64,000 nt of DNA, taken from NCBI RefSeq assembly GCF_014305095.1, contig NZ_JACRUI010000002.1:528282-592281 (forward strand), written 5' to 3'. A program made the position numbers and the translations under genes. Below are positions 50,614 to 59,068 of this stretch, piece by piece. The notes under the pieces were generated by a model that worked only from the letters and a program-made list of their open reading frames with translations, had not been told where the DNA came from and searched no databases. The DNA is from Flavobacterium kayseriense. GTDB taxonomy: Bacteria > Bacteroidota > Bacteroidia > Flavobacteriales > Flavobacteriaceae. Within the stretch, counting starts at the first letter, position 1; each line of letters opens with the position of its first letter.

Positions 50614-50687
50614 ATCTCTATAAGATGAGTTAAATTGTGCCTAATTTTAGCTCAAGAAAATAAATAGGAAGCAAATTCTATCATTAC

Positions 50688-50728
50688 TAAAAAACGAACT
50701 AAAGCGTGTGCTCTAGTTCGTTTTTTTA
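50688..50728. terminator. Terminator of the rhomboid gene, possibly bidirectional
   Basis: The stem AAAACGAACTA (50691-50701) pairs with TAGTTCGTTTT (50714-50724), and the inner part AGC/GCT extends it with one mismatch. A-run on the left and T-run on the right. The right arm overlaps the last codons and stop of the rhomboid gene. Confidence 0.8.
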
Positions 50729-51459
50729 TTTTCGATATATTCATAATTAACTGATGTATCACTTGAAAAATAGGCAACTTCATCCTCGTCTTCTACGGGT
50801 AAATTGACGAAATTACCATGAACATCAAAACGCTGCATAAAGCGGTCGTGTGTTGCATCATAATTTGGATGCTCCCATTCATACTTATACACCTTCTTAT
50901 ATTCTTCTGTTTTATACATAACAGCTAAGAAGCATCCCGTAATAAAACCTCCTAAATGCCCTTCCCAAGAAATAGCTTCGTCAACTTTTGGAAAAACATA
51001 CCAAACCATACCTCCATAAATCATAATAACGGTTAGCGATAAGGCTATTAGTCTGAAATATTTAGTGAGCAATCCTTTAAAAAAAATAAAGCTAAACAAC
51101 ACATAAATTAGTCCACTTGCACCAATATGAAAACTAGGCCTACCTATTAACCATGTTATACTTCCTGAAAGTAGTATTCCGAAACCTAATACACCAATGG
51201 TTTGCTTAGGATAAAAAAATTGCAATGCTGCCAGTAGAATTAACAGAGGAACCGAATTATTATAAAGATGATCCAAATCACTGTGAATAAAAGGACTAAA
51301 CAGCACGCCTTGCAAACCATTTAAGGTTCTTGGATAAATTCCGTTTTCTACGAAGTCGTAATCAAATCGTATTTCTAACCAATAAACGAACCATAATAGC
51401 AGCACAAAAAAAAGTGGAAGTGCAAGCAGTGCGTTCGTGAATCTAAAATGTTTGTCCAT
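50713..51459 (-). CDS. Rhomboid-family intramembrane serine protease
   Basis: Membrane protease of ~248 residues from the ATG at 51459. A TTG at 51486 would add nine residues. The catalytic dyad is visible as Ser115 in HIGASGLIYV and His168 in WEGHLGGFITG, with the conserved HLYNN at 64-68 providing the oxyanion-side asparagine. About six membrane segments are seen, with a hydrophilic C-terminal tail of ~60 residues. Bacterial rhomboids cleave transmembrane proteins, and the substrate here is unknown. Divergent from rarA. Confidence 0.9.
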   Translation of the reverse strand: MDKHFRFTNALLALPLFFVLLLWFVYWLEIRFDYDFVENGIYPRTLNGLQGVLFSPFIHSDLDHLYNNSVPLLILLAALQFFYPKQTIGVLGFGILLSGSITWLIGRPSFHIGASGLIYVLFSFIFFKGLLTKYFRLIALSLTVIMIYGGMVWYVFPKVDEAISWEGHLGGFITGCFLAVMYKTEEYKKVYKYEWEHPNYDATHDRFMQRFDVHGNFVNLPVEDEDEVAYFSSDTSVNYEYIENKKTN

Positions 51460-51590
51460 TGCTTTGATTTTGAATAGAAGACTCAATTATTTGACCAAAG
51501 CCAAGATAATGCTAATTTGTCAGCTATTGATAATCCCCTACACATGATTAAATATCGTATTCCTTTTTTAGCCCAGATCGAAACGGCATC

Positions 51591-51636
51591 CTTTAAGGAA
51601 TTGGCTCGTTTGAAAAAACGAGATAAATCCTTAAAG
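51591..51636 (+). other. Long imperfect hairpin upstream of rarA
   Basis: CTTTAAGGA (51591-51599) pairs with TCCTTAAAG (51628-51636), then UUG/UAA (one G-U), then CTCGTTT (51605-51611) with AAACGAG (51616-51622). Only A-A and G-A mismatches interrupt a 21-position helix. On the plus strand the loop is GAAA, a stable tetraloop. There is no T-run after it, so it is not a standard terminator. It lies in the 228-base gap between the divergent rhomboid and rarA genes. Confidence 0.6.
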
Positions 51637-51675
51637 ATATAGTGGAGAGCTGGAATAGCTTCAAATAAAAAAGAG

Positions 51676-51683
51676 TAATTTTG
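51676..51683 (+). promoter_or_regulatory. Putative promoter -7 box of rarA
   Basis: TAATTTTG, an exact TAnnTTTG match 4 bases before the rarA ATG at 51688. A start at or next to the ATG (leaderless mRNA) is predicted. No clear -33 box. Confidence 0.5.
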
Positions 51684-51687
51684 CACT

Positions 51688-52965
51688 ATGGAAGCACCAT
51701 TAGCAGAGCGTATACGACCACAAAAACTTACTGATTACATAAGTCAATCCCACTTGGTAGGTCCTAAAGGATCATTGACTAATCAAATAGCAAAGGGAAT
51801 CATTCCTTCGCTTATATTTTGGGGACCACCAGGAACAGGCAAAACAACTTTAGCACAAATTATTGCACAAGAATCAGAACGTCCGTTTTTTATCCTAAGT
51901 GCTATTAACTCTGGTGTAAAGGACATACGAGAGGTAATTGATAAGGCGAAACAAAGTGGTGGCATGTTTACTACTAAAAACCCTATTTTATTTATTGATG
52001 AGATTCACCGCTTTAGTAAATCACAACAAGATTCATTACTAGCTGCCGTTGAGAAAGGTTGGATAACTTTGATAGGTGCTACCACAGAGAACCCCAGTTT
52101 TGAAGTAATCCCTGCTTTGCTATCAAGGTGTCAAGTTTACGTTTTGAATGCTTTTACAAAAGCAGATTTAGAATCATTATTAGAAAGGGCAATGACAAAA
52201 GATTTATACCTACAAAATAAATCTATTGAACTTAGAGAAACAGAGGCTTTGCTACGATTATCAGGTGGAGACGGTCGTAAACTGTTGAATTTATTTGAAC
52301 TTGTAATCAATGCATCCATTGATGACCAAATTATTATAACAAATGACCGCGTTTTATCGCTAGTACAACAAAATACGGTTTTATATGACAAAAGTGGAGA
52401 GCAACATTATGACATTGTTTCCGCATTTATAAAATCGATAAGAGGAAGTGACCCTAATGGAGCGGTTTATTGGTTAGCACGAATGATTGAAGGAGGAGAA
52501 GATGTTAAGTTTATTGCACGCAGAATGCTTATTTTGTCGAGTGAGGATATTGGCAATTCAAACCCTACGGCTTTTATTATGGCTAACAATACTTTTCAGG
52601 CGGTAGCTACCATAGGATATCCTGAAAGCCGAATTATTCTAAGTCAATGTGCTATCTATTTAGCTACATCACCTAAAAGTAATGCTTCCTACCTAGCGAT
52701 AGGTACAGCACAGCAATTAGTGAAACAAACAGGTGATTTATCTGTACCTATTCATTTAAGAAACGCACCTACAAAACTCATGAAAGAGCTAGGTTACGGT
52801 GAAGAATATAAATACTCACACGATTATCAAAATAATTTTGCTGAGCAGGAATATCTACCCGATGCTTTGAAAGACACCCCAATTTACATACCTGGCAACA
52901 ATTCGAGAGAAAACACCACAAGAGAGTTCCTTAAAAATCGATGGGGAAACAAATATAATTATTAA
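51688..52965 (+). CDS. rarA: Replication-associated recombination protein RarA (MgsA/Mgs1-like AAA+ ATPase)
   Basis: AAA+ ATPase of 425 residues related to clamp-loader subunits and acting at stalled replication forks. Walker A GPPGTGKT at 46-53, Walker [10 protein letters not shown] at ~101-109, sensor 1 in [13 protein letters not shown], and arginine-finger region LLSRCQVY. The C-terminal tetramerisation part includes [20 protein letters not shown]. Transcribed alone, divergent from the rhomboid gene. Confidence 0.95.
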   Translation: MEAPLAERIRPQKLTDYISQSHLVGPKGSLTNQIAKGIIPSLIFWGPPGTGKTTLAQIIAQESERPFFILSAINSGVKDIREVIDKAKQSGGMFTTKNPILFIDEIHRFSKSQQDSLLAAVEKGWITLIGATTENPSFEVIPALLSRCQVYVLNAFTKADLESLLERAMTKDLYLQNKSIELRETEALLRLSGGDGRKLLNLFELVINASIDDQIIITNDRVLSLVQQNTVLYDKSGEQHYDIVSAFIKSIRGSDPNGAVYWLARMIEGGEDVKFIARRMLILSSEDIGNSNPTAFIMANNTFQAVATIGYPESRIILSQCAIYLATSPKSNASYLAIGTAQQLVKQTGDLSVPIHLRNAPTKLMKELGYGEEYKYSHDYQNNFAEQEYLPDALKDTPIYIPGNNSRENTTREFLKNRWGNKYNY

Positions 52966-53003
52966 ACAAAAAGAGCAAGCACTTATGGTACTTGCTCTTT
53001 TGC
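52966..53003. terminator. Bidirectional terminator between rarA and the hypothetical exported protein gene
   Basis: The stem AAAGAGCAAG (52970-52979) with CTTGCTCTTT (52991-53000) has A-rich and T-rich flanks on the two sides. It lies at the junction of two convergent genes. Confidence 0.82.
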
Positions 53004-53020
53004 TTTATGACAAATTACTT

Positions 53021-53779
53021 TTAAAACTTTACATCTACTTTTTCAGACATTAAAGTTTCTCCTTGGTAATATTCAAAAAACCAATCGTTATCCTTTTTAT
53101 ACATTACACCATTTGTATTCCCTTTCTGCGCAAGAAAATAATCTACTTTAGCTGTTTTTTGTATTTTCATTACAACACTTGGTGTACTATCTACTAATTG
53201 AAAACCATTTGTAATAGGTTGCGCATAAAGAGCACTCGCACTTGGCACATTGACAACGGTAGTTACTGTATTTACAGCAGACTTTACGTTTTGACCTACT
53301 TCTTCGGCTCTTACAATTTCTGATCTAGAACCTGCAGGAGTGGCAGCATTCACTTTTCCGCTGTACTTATATTCTAAAGCAGTTATAGACTCAAACGCTC
53401 TATTCAATGCTTCGCTGTACGCAACTTCATAGCTTTTCTCCCTACTCGAACCTAACTCAGATTTATATACAACATTACCGTAACAATCCTTAAAAACAAC
53501 ATATAATTTAGTAGTCAAAAAAGCTTTTTCGTTTATAACATCTAAATCCAAAAATCCGCAACGATCACCTAAACCCATAGGTTTTTCTTCATTGGTATAA
53601 TAAGCCTCAAAACCTGCCTTATTAAGATTAAATTTAGTCAAGGTAGCCAATCGATATTGATTGTCTGATTTCATAAATTCATATTTTAAGGGAATGATAA
53701 CCGCTTTATAGTCGTTTATTGACTGCGCTATTCCCAAACCTGATATAAGTAAGGCTATAAATGCTAACTGCTTTTTCAT
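53021..53779 (-). CDS. Hypothetical exported protein
   Basis: A 252-residue protein with a clear signal peptide (MKKQLAFIALLISGLGIAQ) and no recognised catalytic motif. The mature part contains YKAVIIPLKYEFMKSDNQYR and two cysteines (in GDRCGFLDLDV and VVFKDCYGNVV) that could form a disulphide. A central Ser/Ala/Thr-rich linker lies at ~145-185 and a short beta-rich C-terminus follows. I do not recognise the family, though it looks like a conserved Flavobacteriaceae protein. Last gene of the minus-strand group, 2 bases after the phosphatase gene. Confidence 0.7.
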   Translation of the reverse strand: MKKQLAFIALLISGLGIAQSINDYKAVIIPLKYEFMKSDNQYRLATLTKFNLNKAGFEAYYTNEEKPMGLGDRCGFLDLDVINEKAFLTTKLYVVFKDCYGNVVYKSELGSSREKSYEVAYSEALNRAFESITALEYKYSGKVNAATPAGSRSEIVRAEEVGQNVKSAVNTVTTVVNVPSASALYAQPITNGFQLVDSTPSVVMKIQKTAKVDYFLAQKGNTNGVMYKKDNDWFFEYYQGETLMSEKVDVKF

Positions 53780-53781
53780 AA

Positions 53782-54471
53782 TTATAGGTATTTTTTTAAT
53801 TCTAATAAATGATTGACTTGTTTGATATGACCTTCGACTTTAATTTTACTTTCATTAAAAAAAATAGCATCTAAACCAATTTTTAAGGCGCCTTCTACGT
53901 CAGCGTCGAGCGAGTCTCCAATCATAACACTTTGGGATTTGCTTGCGTTTGCAGTTTGCAACGCATGTTCAAAGATCAATGGATTTGGTTTTTTAACTCC
54001 AGCTGTCTCTGAATTTGTAACCGAAACAAAATAATCTTGTAATTGCGAATTTTTAATTTTCCTGTCCTGCACATCCGCAAAACCGTTTGTAATAATATGT
54101 AATTGGTATTTACCTTTTAAATAATCTAAAATCTCAAAGGCTCCCTCAAAGAGATGGTTATTATCTGGTAATAAATCAATATAATCTTGAGCAAGAACAG
54201 CAATTTGCTCGTCTGCTATTTTATAATCAATCGCATCAAAAGAATGCTTTAGCCTATTATAGCGCAACTCTTCGTGCGTAATCTTATCATATTGATACAG
54301 TTGCCAACACGCTTGATTTATTGGAATGTATTTCTCGATAAAATTATTGACACTCACCTTTGGGTGGCTGACTGCAAATATTTTTGCAAATGTCAATTCA
54401 GAATTTTTTTCGAAATCCCAAAGCGTATGGTCTAGATCAAAAAATATGTCTGTAATATTTTCAATTTTCAT
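53782..54471 (-). CDS. yjjG: HAD-superfamily nucleotidase (YjjG-like)
   Basis: Hydrolase of 229 residues with the HAD nucleophile motif DLDHT (D12, D14, T16), motif II threonine in LHIITNGFADVQ, lysine in SETAGVKKPNPLIF and acidic motif SVMIGDSLDADVEG. The sequence best fits the YjjG group, which dephosphorylates noncanonical pyrimidine nucleotides in E. coli. It lies 11 bases after radC. Confidence 0.85.
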   Translation of the reverse strand: MKIENITDIFFDLDHTLWDFEKNSELTFAKIFAVSHPKVSVNNFIEKYIPINQACWQLYQYDKITHEELRYNRLKHSFDAIDYKIADEQIAVLAQDYIDLLPDNNHLFEGAFEILDYLKGKYQLHIITNGFADVQDRKIKNSQLQDYFVSVTNSETAGVKKPNPLIFEHALQTANASKSQSVMIGDSLDADVEGALKIGLDAIFFNESKIKVEGHIKQVNHLLELKKYL

Positions 54472-54482
54472 AAATAAATATT

Positions 54483-55175
54483 TTAAAAAACACCTTCGTC
54501 TACAAAACTAAAGTAATTCGTCTCAGCAATGATTAAATGGTCTAATACTTTTATTTCCAGGCTATCACCCGCTATTTTTAACTTTTTGGTAATATGCTTA
54601 TCAGCATCGCTTGGAACCAGCGTTCCTGAAGGATGGTTATGGCATAAAATTAAGCTAGTAGCACCAATTTCAAGTGCAGACTTAAACACAATTCTGACAT
54701 CTACAAGCGTTCCAGTAATTCCACCTTTACTCAATTGTGATTTGGAAAGGATTTTATTTGAATTGTTAAGGTAGATAATCCAAAACTCCTCATGTGGTAG
54801 CTCTCCTATTATAGGTTGCATAATTTCAAATATCACTTTACTCGAGGTTACCTTTGTTAGTTCAACTGCATCTTCGGTTCTCCTGCGTCTTCCTAATTCC
54901 ATCGCTGCAATTATCGAAATGGCCTTTGCTTCTCCGATACCTTTAAATAACATTAATTGCCCAATCGATAATTTCCCTAAAGCATTTAAGTTATTATCTA
55001 CACTTTTCAAAATCCTTTTACTTAGCTCTACTGCTGACTCACTCCTACTTCCTGAACCAATTAAAATAGCGATTAACTCAGCATCACTAAGTACGGATTT
55101 GCCTTTTAGCATAAGCTTTTCTCTGGGCTTATCATCTTCGGACCAATTTGTAATCGGAAAATTAGTGTGTTCCAC
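54483..55175 (-). CDS. radC: RadC-family JAB/MPN protein
   Basis: A 230-residue protein with an N-terminal helix-hairpin-helix region (LMLFKGIGEAKAISIIAAME) and a C-terminal JAMM metal-binding motif. H179-x-H181 and D192 are seen in CHNHPSGTLVPSDAD. RadC was named for DNA repair, but its biochemical role is unsettled. The start is a GTG at 55175 that matches the family's N-terminus (FPITNWSEDDKPREKLMLKG). Confidence 0.93.
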   Translation of the reverse strand: MEHTNFPITNWSEDDKPREKLMLKGKSVLSDAELIAILIGSGSRSESAVELSKRILKSVDNNLNALGKLSIGQLMLFKGIGEAKAISIIAAMELGRRRRTEDAVELTKVTSSKVIFEIMQPIIGELPHEEFWIIYLNNSNKILSKSQLSKGGITGTLVDVRIVFKSALEIGATSLILCHNHPSGTLVPSDADKHITKKLKIAGDSLEIKVLDHLIIAETNYFSFVDEGVF

Positions 55176-55230
55176 TGGTATAGATTTAAATTAACAAGAA
55201 AGCGATTTTAATCATTCAACTACAATTATT

Positions 55231-55695
55231 TTAAAGACTTTTTCTCATGCAAATACTGTTTTTCAAACCTTCGTAAGGCGCATAATTCTCTATGGCAACA
55301 TAACCCGCTTTTAGATACATACCAATAGCAGCTTCCTGTCTATACAACGTTTCGAGTACTGAAACCTTAAAACCAAGAGTCATCGCCCAAGCCTCTAACT
55401 CATGTAACATCATTTGAGCTAGCCCTTTCCCTCGAGTATCAGGAGTAACAAACATACGTTTTATTTCAATTGTATTGGTATCGTATTTCTTAAAGCAAGA
55501 ACACGCAACAGGAGTATGATCCCAATAGACTACAATCACATTTGGATTAAATTCGATAATATTATTTTGCCAATAATTAGATTGCAGCTCAGGATACGTT
55601 TCCCACAAGCTTTTGTCTAAAGCTTTTACTAATCCAATGAAATCTTCATTTTCATTGGTCGTCCTTACAATTTTGATTTGCTCTTCCACTACCAA
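55231..55695 (-). CDS. GNAT-family N-acetyltransferase
   Basis: A 154-residue acetyltransferase. The acetyl-CoA pyrophosphate loop RGKGLA lies at 88-93 within KRMFVTPDTRGKGLAQMMLH. Substrate unknown. The start codon follows the mpl stop by 2 bases, so it is in the mpl transcript. That linkage could be only historical. Confidence 0.85.
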   Translation of the reverse strand: MVVEEQIKIVRTTNENEDFIGLVKALDKSLWETYPELQSNYWQNNIIEFNPNVIVVYWDHTPVACSCFKKYDTNTIEIKRMFVTPDTRGKGLAQMMLHELEAWAMTLGFKVSVLETLYRQEAAIGMYLKAGYVAIENYAPYEGLKNSICMRKSL

Positions 55696-55697
55696 AA

Positions 55698-57053
55698 TTA
55701 CCCGATTATTTTTTTAACTTCATCAAAATTGAGTCCGCCGTAATTACCTGAACTCATTAGCAACAAAGCCGAATTATCTAAATTTTTACTCAATAAATAA
55801 TCTTTAAATTCAGCGGGATTGGTATAAATAACTAAATCCTTTCTATTAAAAGCAGTCGCTATCTGATCATAGGTGACTTCTTCTAGTTGTTTAATTTTCA
55901 CTGCATCAGGTGAATAAAACACCACTGCTTCGTCAGCAAAATCTAACGCTCCTTCATATTCCTTCAAAAACTCGGCATTCAGACTACTGTACGTATGCAG
56001 CTCTAAACATGCTACAACTGTTCTATCTGGATATTGCTCTTTTACCGCTTTTGTTGTTGCTGCTACTTTACTAGGAGAATGTGCAAAGTCTTTGTAAGCT
56101 ACTGCAGTTTTAGATTCAGCAATTTTCTCTAATCTTTTAGACGCCCCCTTAAAACTTGCAATTGCTTCGTAAAATTCAGCTTCATCAACACCCATATTTT
56201 GACATATCCATTTGGCTCCAGCCAGATTATTCAAATTATGCGCCCCAAAAACTTCGATAGGCATATCACCCTCCGGGGTTTCTAATAAAGTAACTCCGTT
56301 TTCTACTCTATATTCTGGTGTACAATACGGTAATTTTCTTATTGGATTAGTCGCAGCCTCGGCCACAAGTTTTACTTCAGTATCATTTTCGTTGTAAACT
56401 AAAATACCACCGTTAACTATTTTGCCTATAAAAATTTCAAATTGTTCAACATAGTTTTCATAGGTTGGGAAAACATTAATATGATCCCAAGCGATTCCAG
56501 AAATCAAAGCAATATTGGGCTGATATAAATGAAATTTAGGTCTGCGATCAATTGGTGACGACAAGTATTCATCTCCTTCTAAAACTATAAAGTCATTCTC
56601 CTCCGTTAGGTGCACCATGGTATCAAATCCTTCCAGTTGGGCACCTACCATATAATCGACTGCGATATCGTGGTAATGCATAACATGTAAAATCATCGAA
56701 GTGATAGTTGTTTTGCCATGAGAACCACCTATAACTACTCTGGTTTTTGTTTTAGACTGTTCATATAAAAACTCAGGATAGGAATAAATTTTAAGCCCTA
56801 ATTCTTGCGCTTTTAGCAATTCTGGATTATCTGCCTTAGCATGCATGCCTAGGATTACAGCTTCAATATCAGACGTTATTTTTTCCGGATACCATCCTAA
56901 TGCAGGTGGCATAATTCCTTTTTTTTCTAAACGAGACTTTGAAGGCTCAAAAATAGAATCATCGCTACCGCTAACCTGATATCCTTTGTTGTGTAGTGCC
57001 AATGCTAGGTTGTGCATCGCACTCCCACCAATGGCTATAAAATGAGTTTTCAT
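55698..57053 (-). CDS. mpl: UDP-N-acetylmuramate:tripeptide ligase (murein recycling)
   Basis: Mur-ligase family protein of 451 residues that joins the recycled tripeptide L-Ala-gamma-D-Glu-meso-Dap to UDP-MurNAc. The N-terminal UDP-binding entry HFIAIGGSAMHNLALAL and the ATP loop GGSHGKTT (109-116) are clear, with DEYLSSPIDRRPKFH and KDFAHSPSK typical of Mpl as opposed to MurC. Its presence suggests active peptidoglycan recycling. Confidence 0.88.
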   Translation of the reverse strand: MKTHFIAIGGSAMHNLALALHNKGYQVSGSDDSIFEPSKSRLEKKGIMPPALGWYPEKITSDIEAVILGMHAKADNPELLKAQELGLKIYSYPEFLYEQSKTKTRVVIGGSHGKTTITSMILHVMHYHDIAVDYMVGAQLEGFDTMVHLTEENDFIVLEGDEYLSSPIDRRPKFHLYQPNIALISGIAWDHINVFPTYENYVEQFEIFIGKIVNGGILVYNENDTEVKLVAEAATNPIRKLPYCTPEYRVENGVTLLETPEGDMPIEVFGAHNLNNLAGAKWICQNMGVDEAEFYEAIASFKGASKRLEKIAESKTAVAYKDFAHSPSKVAATTKAVKEQYPDRTVVACLELHTYSSLNAEFLKEYEGALDFADEAVVFYSPDAVKIKQLEEVTYDQIATAFNRKDLVIYTNPAEFKDYLLSKNLDNSALLLMSSGNYGGLNFDEVKKIIG

Positions 57054-57121
57054 ATGTAATCTATGTTATAAGTCTTTAGGTTTAAAGATAATGGAATAAT
57101 CAATCTAATTTATACGTCTTT

Positions 57122-57835
57122 CTAAATGCTTTTTTTTCCAGCTGAACTACTACTCTTGTACTGCATCATCGTTTCTGAAGCTTTCTCAGGACTATTCATC
57201 TTGTTTTTATACAAATCAGCTAATTTTTGATAACTTGTCTTTGAATTACCTACCGCTATGGCTTTTTTGTAATATTGCTCTGCCTTAGTATATCTTTTAA
57301 AATATTCTTCGATATGTCCTCTAGACAAATTACCATCTACCGGAGACAATCGCATCAATTCAGATGAATATCTAATTGCTTTAGACTCACTACCTCCTAC
57401 TATACCGGGAAGTTTCAAATACAATTCAATCAAAGCCCATCTAGCTTCAATATGTTTCGGATCCAATTTAATCGCTTTTTCAAAAGAGCCCTTAACCTCG
57501 TCAATCATTCCTAAGGCTTTAAATTTATTAACGTCCAACGCCTTCATGCCTAAAGCTCCTCCATATTTATAAAAGTAATCTGCCTCATTTGGTCGAGCTG
57601 TTTTTAGCATGCCATAAAACCCTAAGGCCTCGTCCCACGATTTATTAATCCCGGCGATATCACCTAAATACTCTACTGCTTTTAGATTTGATGGTTCTGC
57701 TTTTACTATCGATTTAAAAACAACTTCAGCCTGATCTGTTTTACCTTCATCAAACAAACGCTGTCCTTTCTCAAGGTTATTTTGTGACATAGCAAGTATA
57801 GGTAGTACTAAAAATAGAATTAAAAAATATTTCAT
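57122..57835 (-). CDS. TPR-repeat exported protein
   Basis: A 237-residue protein with a signal peptide (MKYFLILFLVLPILAMSQ) and about four tetratricopeptide repeats (for example EKGQRLFDEGKTDQAEVVFK, EALGFYGMLKTARPNEADYF and KAEQYYKKAIAVGNSKTSYQ). Probably a periplasmic scaffold. Partner unknown. It has its own promoter box 4 bases before the ATG and lies 68 bases from mpl. Confidence 0.82.
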   Translation of the reverse strand: MKYFLILFLVLPILAMSQNNLEKGQRLFDEGKTDQAEVVFKSIVKAEPSNLKAVEYLGDIAGINKSWDEALGFYGMLKTARPNEADYFYKYGGALGMKALDVNKFKALGMIDEVKGSFEKAIKLDPKHIEARWALIELYLKLPGIVGGSESKAIRYSSELMRLSPVDGNLSRGHIEEYFKRYTKAEQYYKKAIAVGNSKTSYQKLADLYKNKMNSPEKASETMMQYKSSSSAGKKSI

Positions 57836-57839
57836 AGTT

Positions 57840-57847
57840 CAAAAATA
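57840..57847 (-). promoter_or_regulatory. Putative promoter -7 box of the TPR protein gene
   Basis: Minus-strand TATTTTTG, an exact TAnnTTTG match 4 bases before the ATG at 57835. Same leaderless-type geometry as rlmB and rarA. Confidence 0.5.
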
Positions 57848-58106
57848 AGTAAATTTTAAAGGATAAATTAAGTTTTGTATCACATAAAAATGCTAAATAT
57901 TGGCATACAACAGTAAAAAAATTAATTTCATGAAACAGAGAGAAACAATGATTTCCAACACAATCTTATCGTCTGTAGTTTATAAATTATAAAATAATTA
58001 GATTATTACTGCCTCTCTTGGTTATCAAAAGCATAATATGATCATACTTACAATACCAAAAACAACGCCAAAAACGACCTTTAGTACAATATACAGTTTT
58101 ATTTGG

Positions 58107-58194
58107 GAATGCCCCGCCAAGAAAGCGGGTCGGGCTATACGCTGCAATCTTTTTTCGGTAAAACCTCAAAAAGGATTTTCGCTGCTATCCCTCA
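58107..58194. repeat. REP-like intergenic element with nested hairpins
   Basis: This element is GC-richer than its surroundings. CCCGC (58113-58117) pairs with GCGGG (58125-58129), and a second helix pairs AATCTTTTTT (58146-58155) with AAAAAGGATT (58068-offset region 58168-58177), closed outside by GGG-TA/TA-CCC (58132-58137 with 58186-58191). The hexamer CGCTGC occurs twice in direct orientation (58140-58145, 58180-58185). I recall near-identical interspersed sequences in Flavobacterium genomes. Open frames across it on both strands are artefacts. The rest of the 57836-58298 gap holds nothing recognised. Confidence 0.6.
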
Positions 58195-58298
58195 TTCAAT
58201 TTTGCATTCTACACTTGCGCACAAATTACTTATGCCTTCACTCCTAAACTTCTTTCCTTGTTTTTAAGTTTTTTTGCTACATTAGTAAAAAATAAAAC

Positions 58299-58760
58299 AT
58301 GAAAACATTAGCGCAATGGTTCGAAGAATATGGCGTAAGTCATAAAAATGTAACGAACAAAAAAATTCATTACATCTGTGTTCCTCTAATCTTTTTTTCG
58401 GTAGTTGGTTTATTCATGAGTATTCCTAACCAATCACTTACACCACTCGCTGCTATTCATCCCGTGATTGCAAATTGGGCATTTATCATTCTTTTATTTG
58501 TACTCCTCTTCTATTTTAGATTATCCTTAAAAATGGGATTGCAAATGCTAGTTTTTACTAGTTTATGCCTAGCAGGAAATTACATAATTGCGCAGTTTTT
58601 TCCCTTACTATGGTTCTCAATAGGCTTATTTACTATAGGATGGGTTGGTCAGTTTTACGGACACAAAATCGAGGGTAAAAAACCTTCATTTATTAAGGAC
58701 TTACAATTTCTTTTAATTGGTCCTGCATGGGTGATTCATTCCGTTTTTACCAGAAACTAA
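58299..58760 (+). CDS. DUF962 / Mpo1-like membrane protein
   Basis: A 153-residue membrane protein with four hydrophobic segments. The family's polar motifs are kept: SHKNVTNKKIHYICVPL (His15, Asn20, His24) near the start and WVGQFYGHKIEGKKPSFIKD (His122) near the end. The yeast homologue Mpo1 is an Fe(II)-dependent dioxygenase that shortens 2-hydroxy fatty acids in alpha-oxidation. A similar lipid role is plausible in a bacterium that makes hydroxylated sphingolipid-like sulfonolipids, but this is inference. A weak promoter (TTG, 17 bases, TACATTAG) lies just upstream. Confidence 0.82.
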   Translation: MKTLAQWFEEYGVSHKNVTNKKIHYICVPLIFFSVVGLFMSIPNQSLTPLAAIHPVIANWAFIILLFVLLFYFRLSLKMGLQMLVFTSLCLAGNYIIAQFFPLLWFSIGLFTIGWVGQFYGHKIEGKKPSFIKDLQFLLIGPAWVIHSVFTRN

Positions 58761-59068
58761 AAAAAATTCTGCTATCATTGTTACGAGATGGCTTTTGCTA
58801 TCGTTTACAAACCAATACGCTTTTATAATACCTACGGTGATTTCCTCCTGTTACGCGAGGGAATCACTTTATTGTTTATATTCTAAAAGCAAAACCTAAA
58901 TAAGCAATTCGAAACCTTTGAGCGATTTAGAAAAAAAGCATCTAACATATTTATAAAAAGTAAGAAAAAAGAATAAAATAATTCTAATAATCTCCCTAAA
59001 AAACAGTAATTTGTTCCCTTGTTCAAACTAGCGCAATTGCATCAACAATCCCTTATGATATCGTACTT
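58761..59068. other. Intergenic region before the A2M-family gene
   Basis: No ORF or RNA gene was recognised in these 308 bases. An inverted repeat GTGATTTCCTC (58837-58847) with GAGGGAATCAC (58857-58867), one G-U pair and a 9-base loop, could act as a weak terminator for the DUF962 gene or be a decayed repeat element. No exact TAnnTTTG box is seen before the large gene. Confidence 0.45.

Noticed and set aside
51483..51686. Minus-strand 67-codon ORF between rhomboid and rarA
   Set aside because: It begins with GTG within 2 bases of the rarA start, covers the long hairpin, has no recognised relatives by eye and no promoter. A TTGA overlap with a possible TTG rhomboid start is suggestive but not enough to call a gene.
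58038..58247. Plus-strand 69-codon ORF (and an opposite-strand one at 57987-58169)
   Set aside because: Both run through the REP-like element; such translations are typical artefacts of this repeat.
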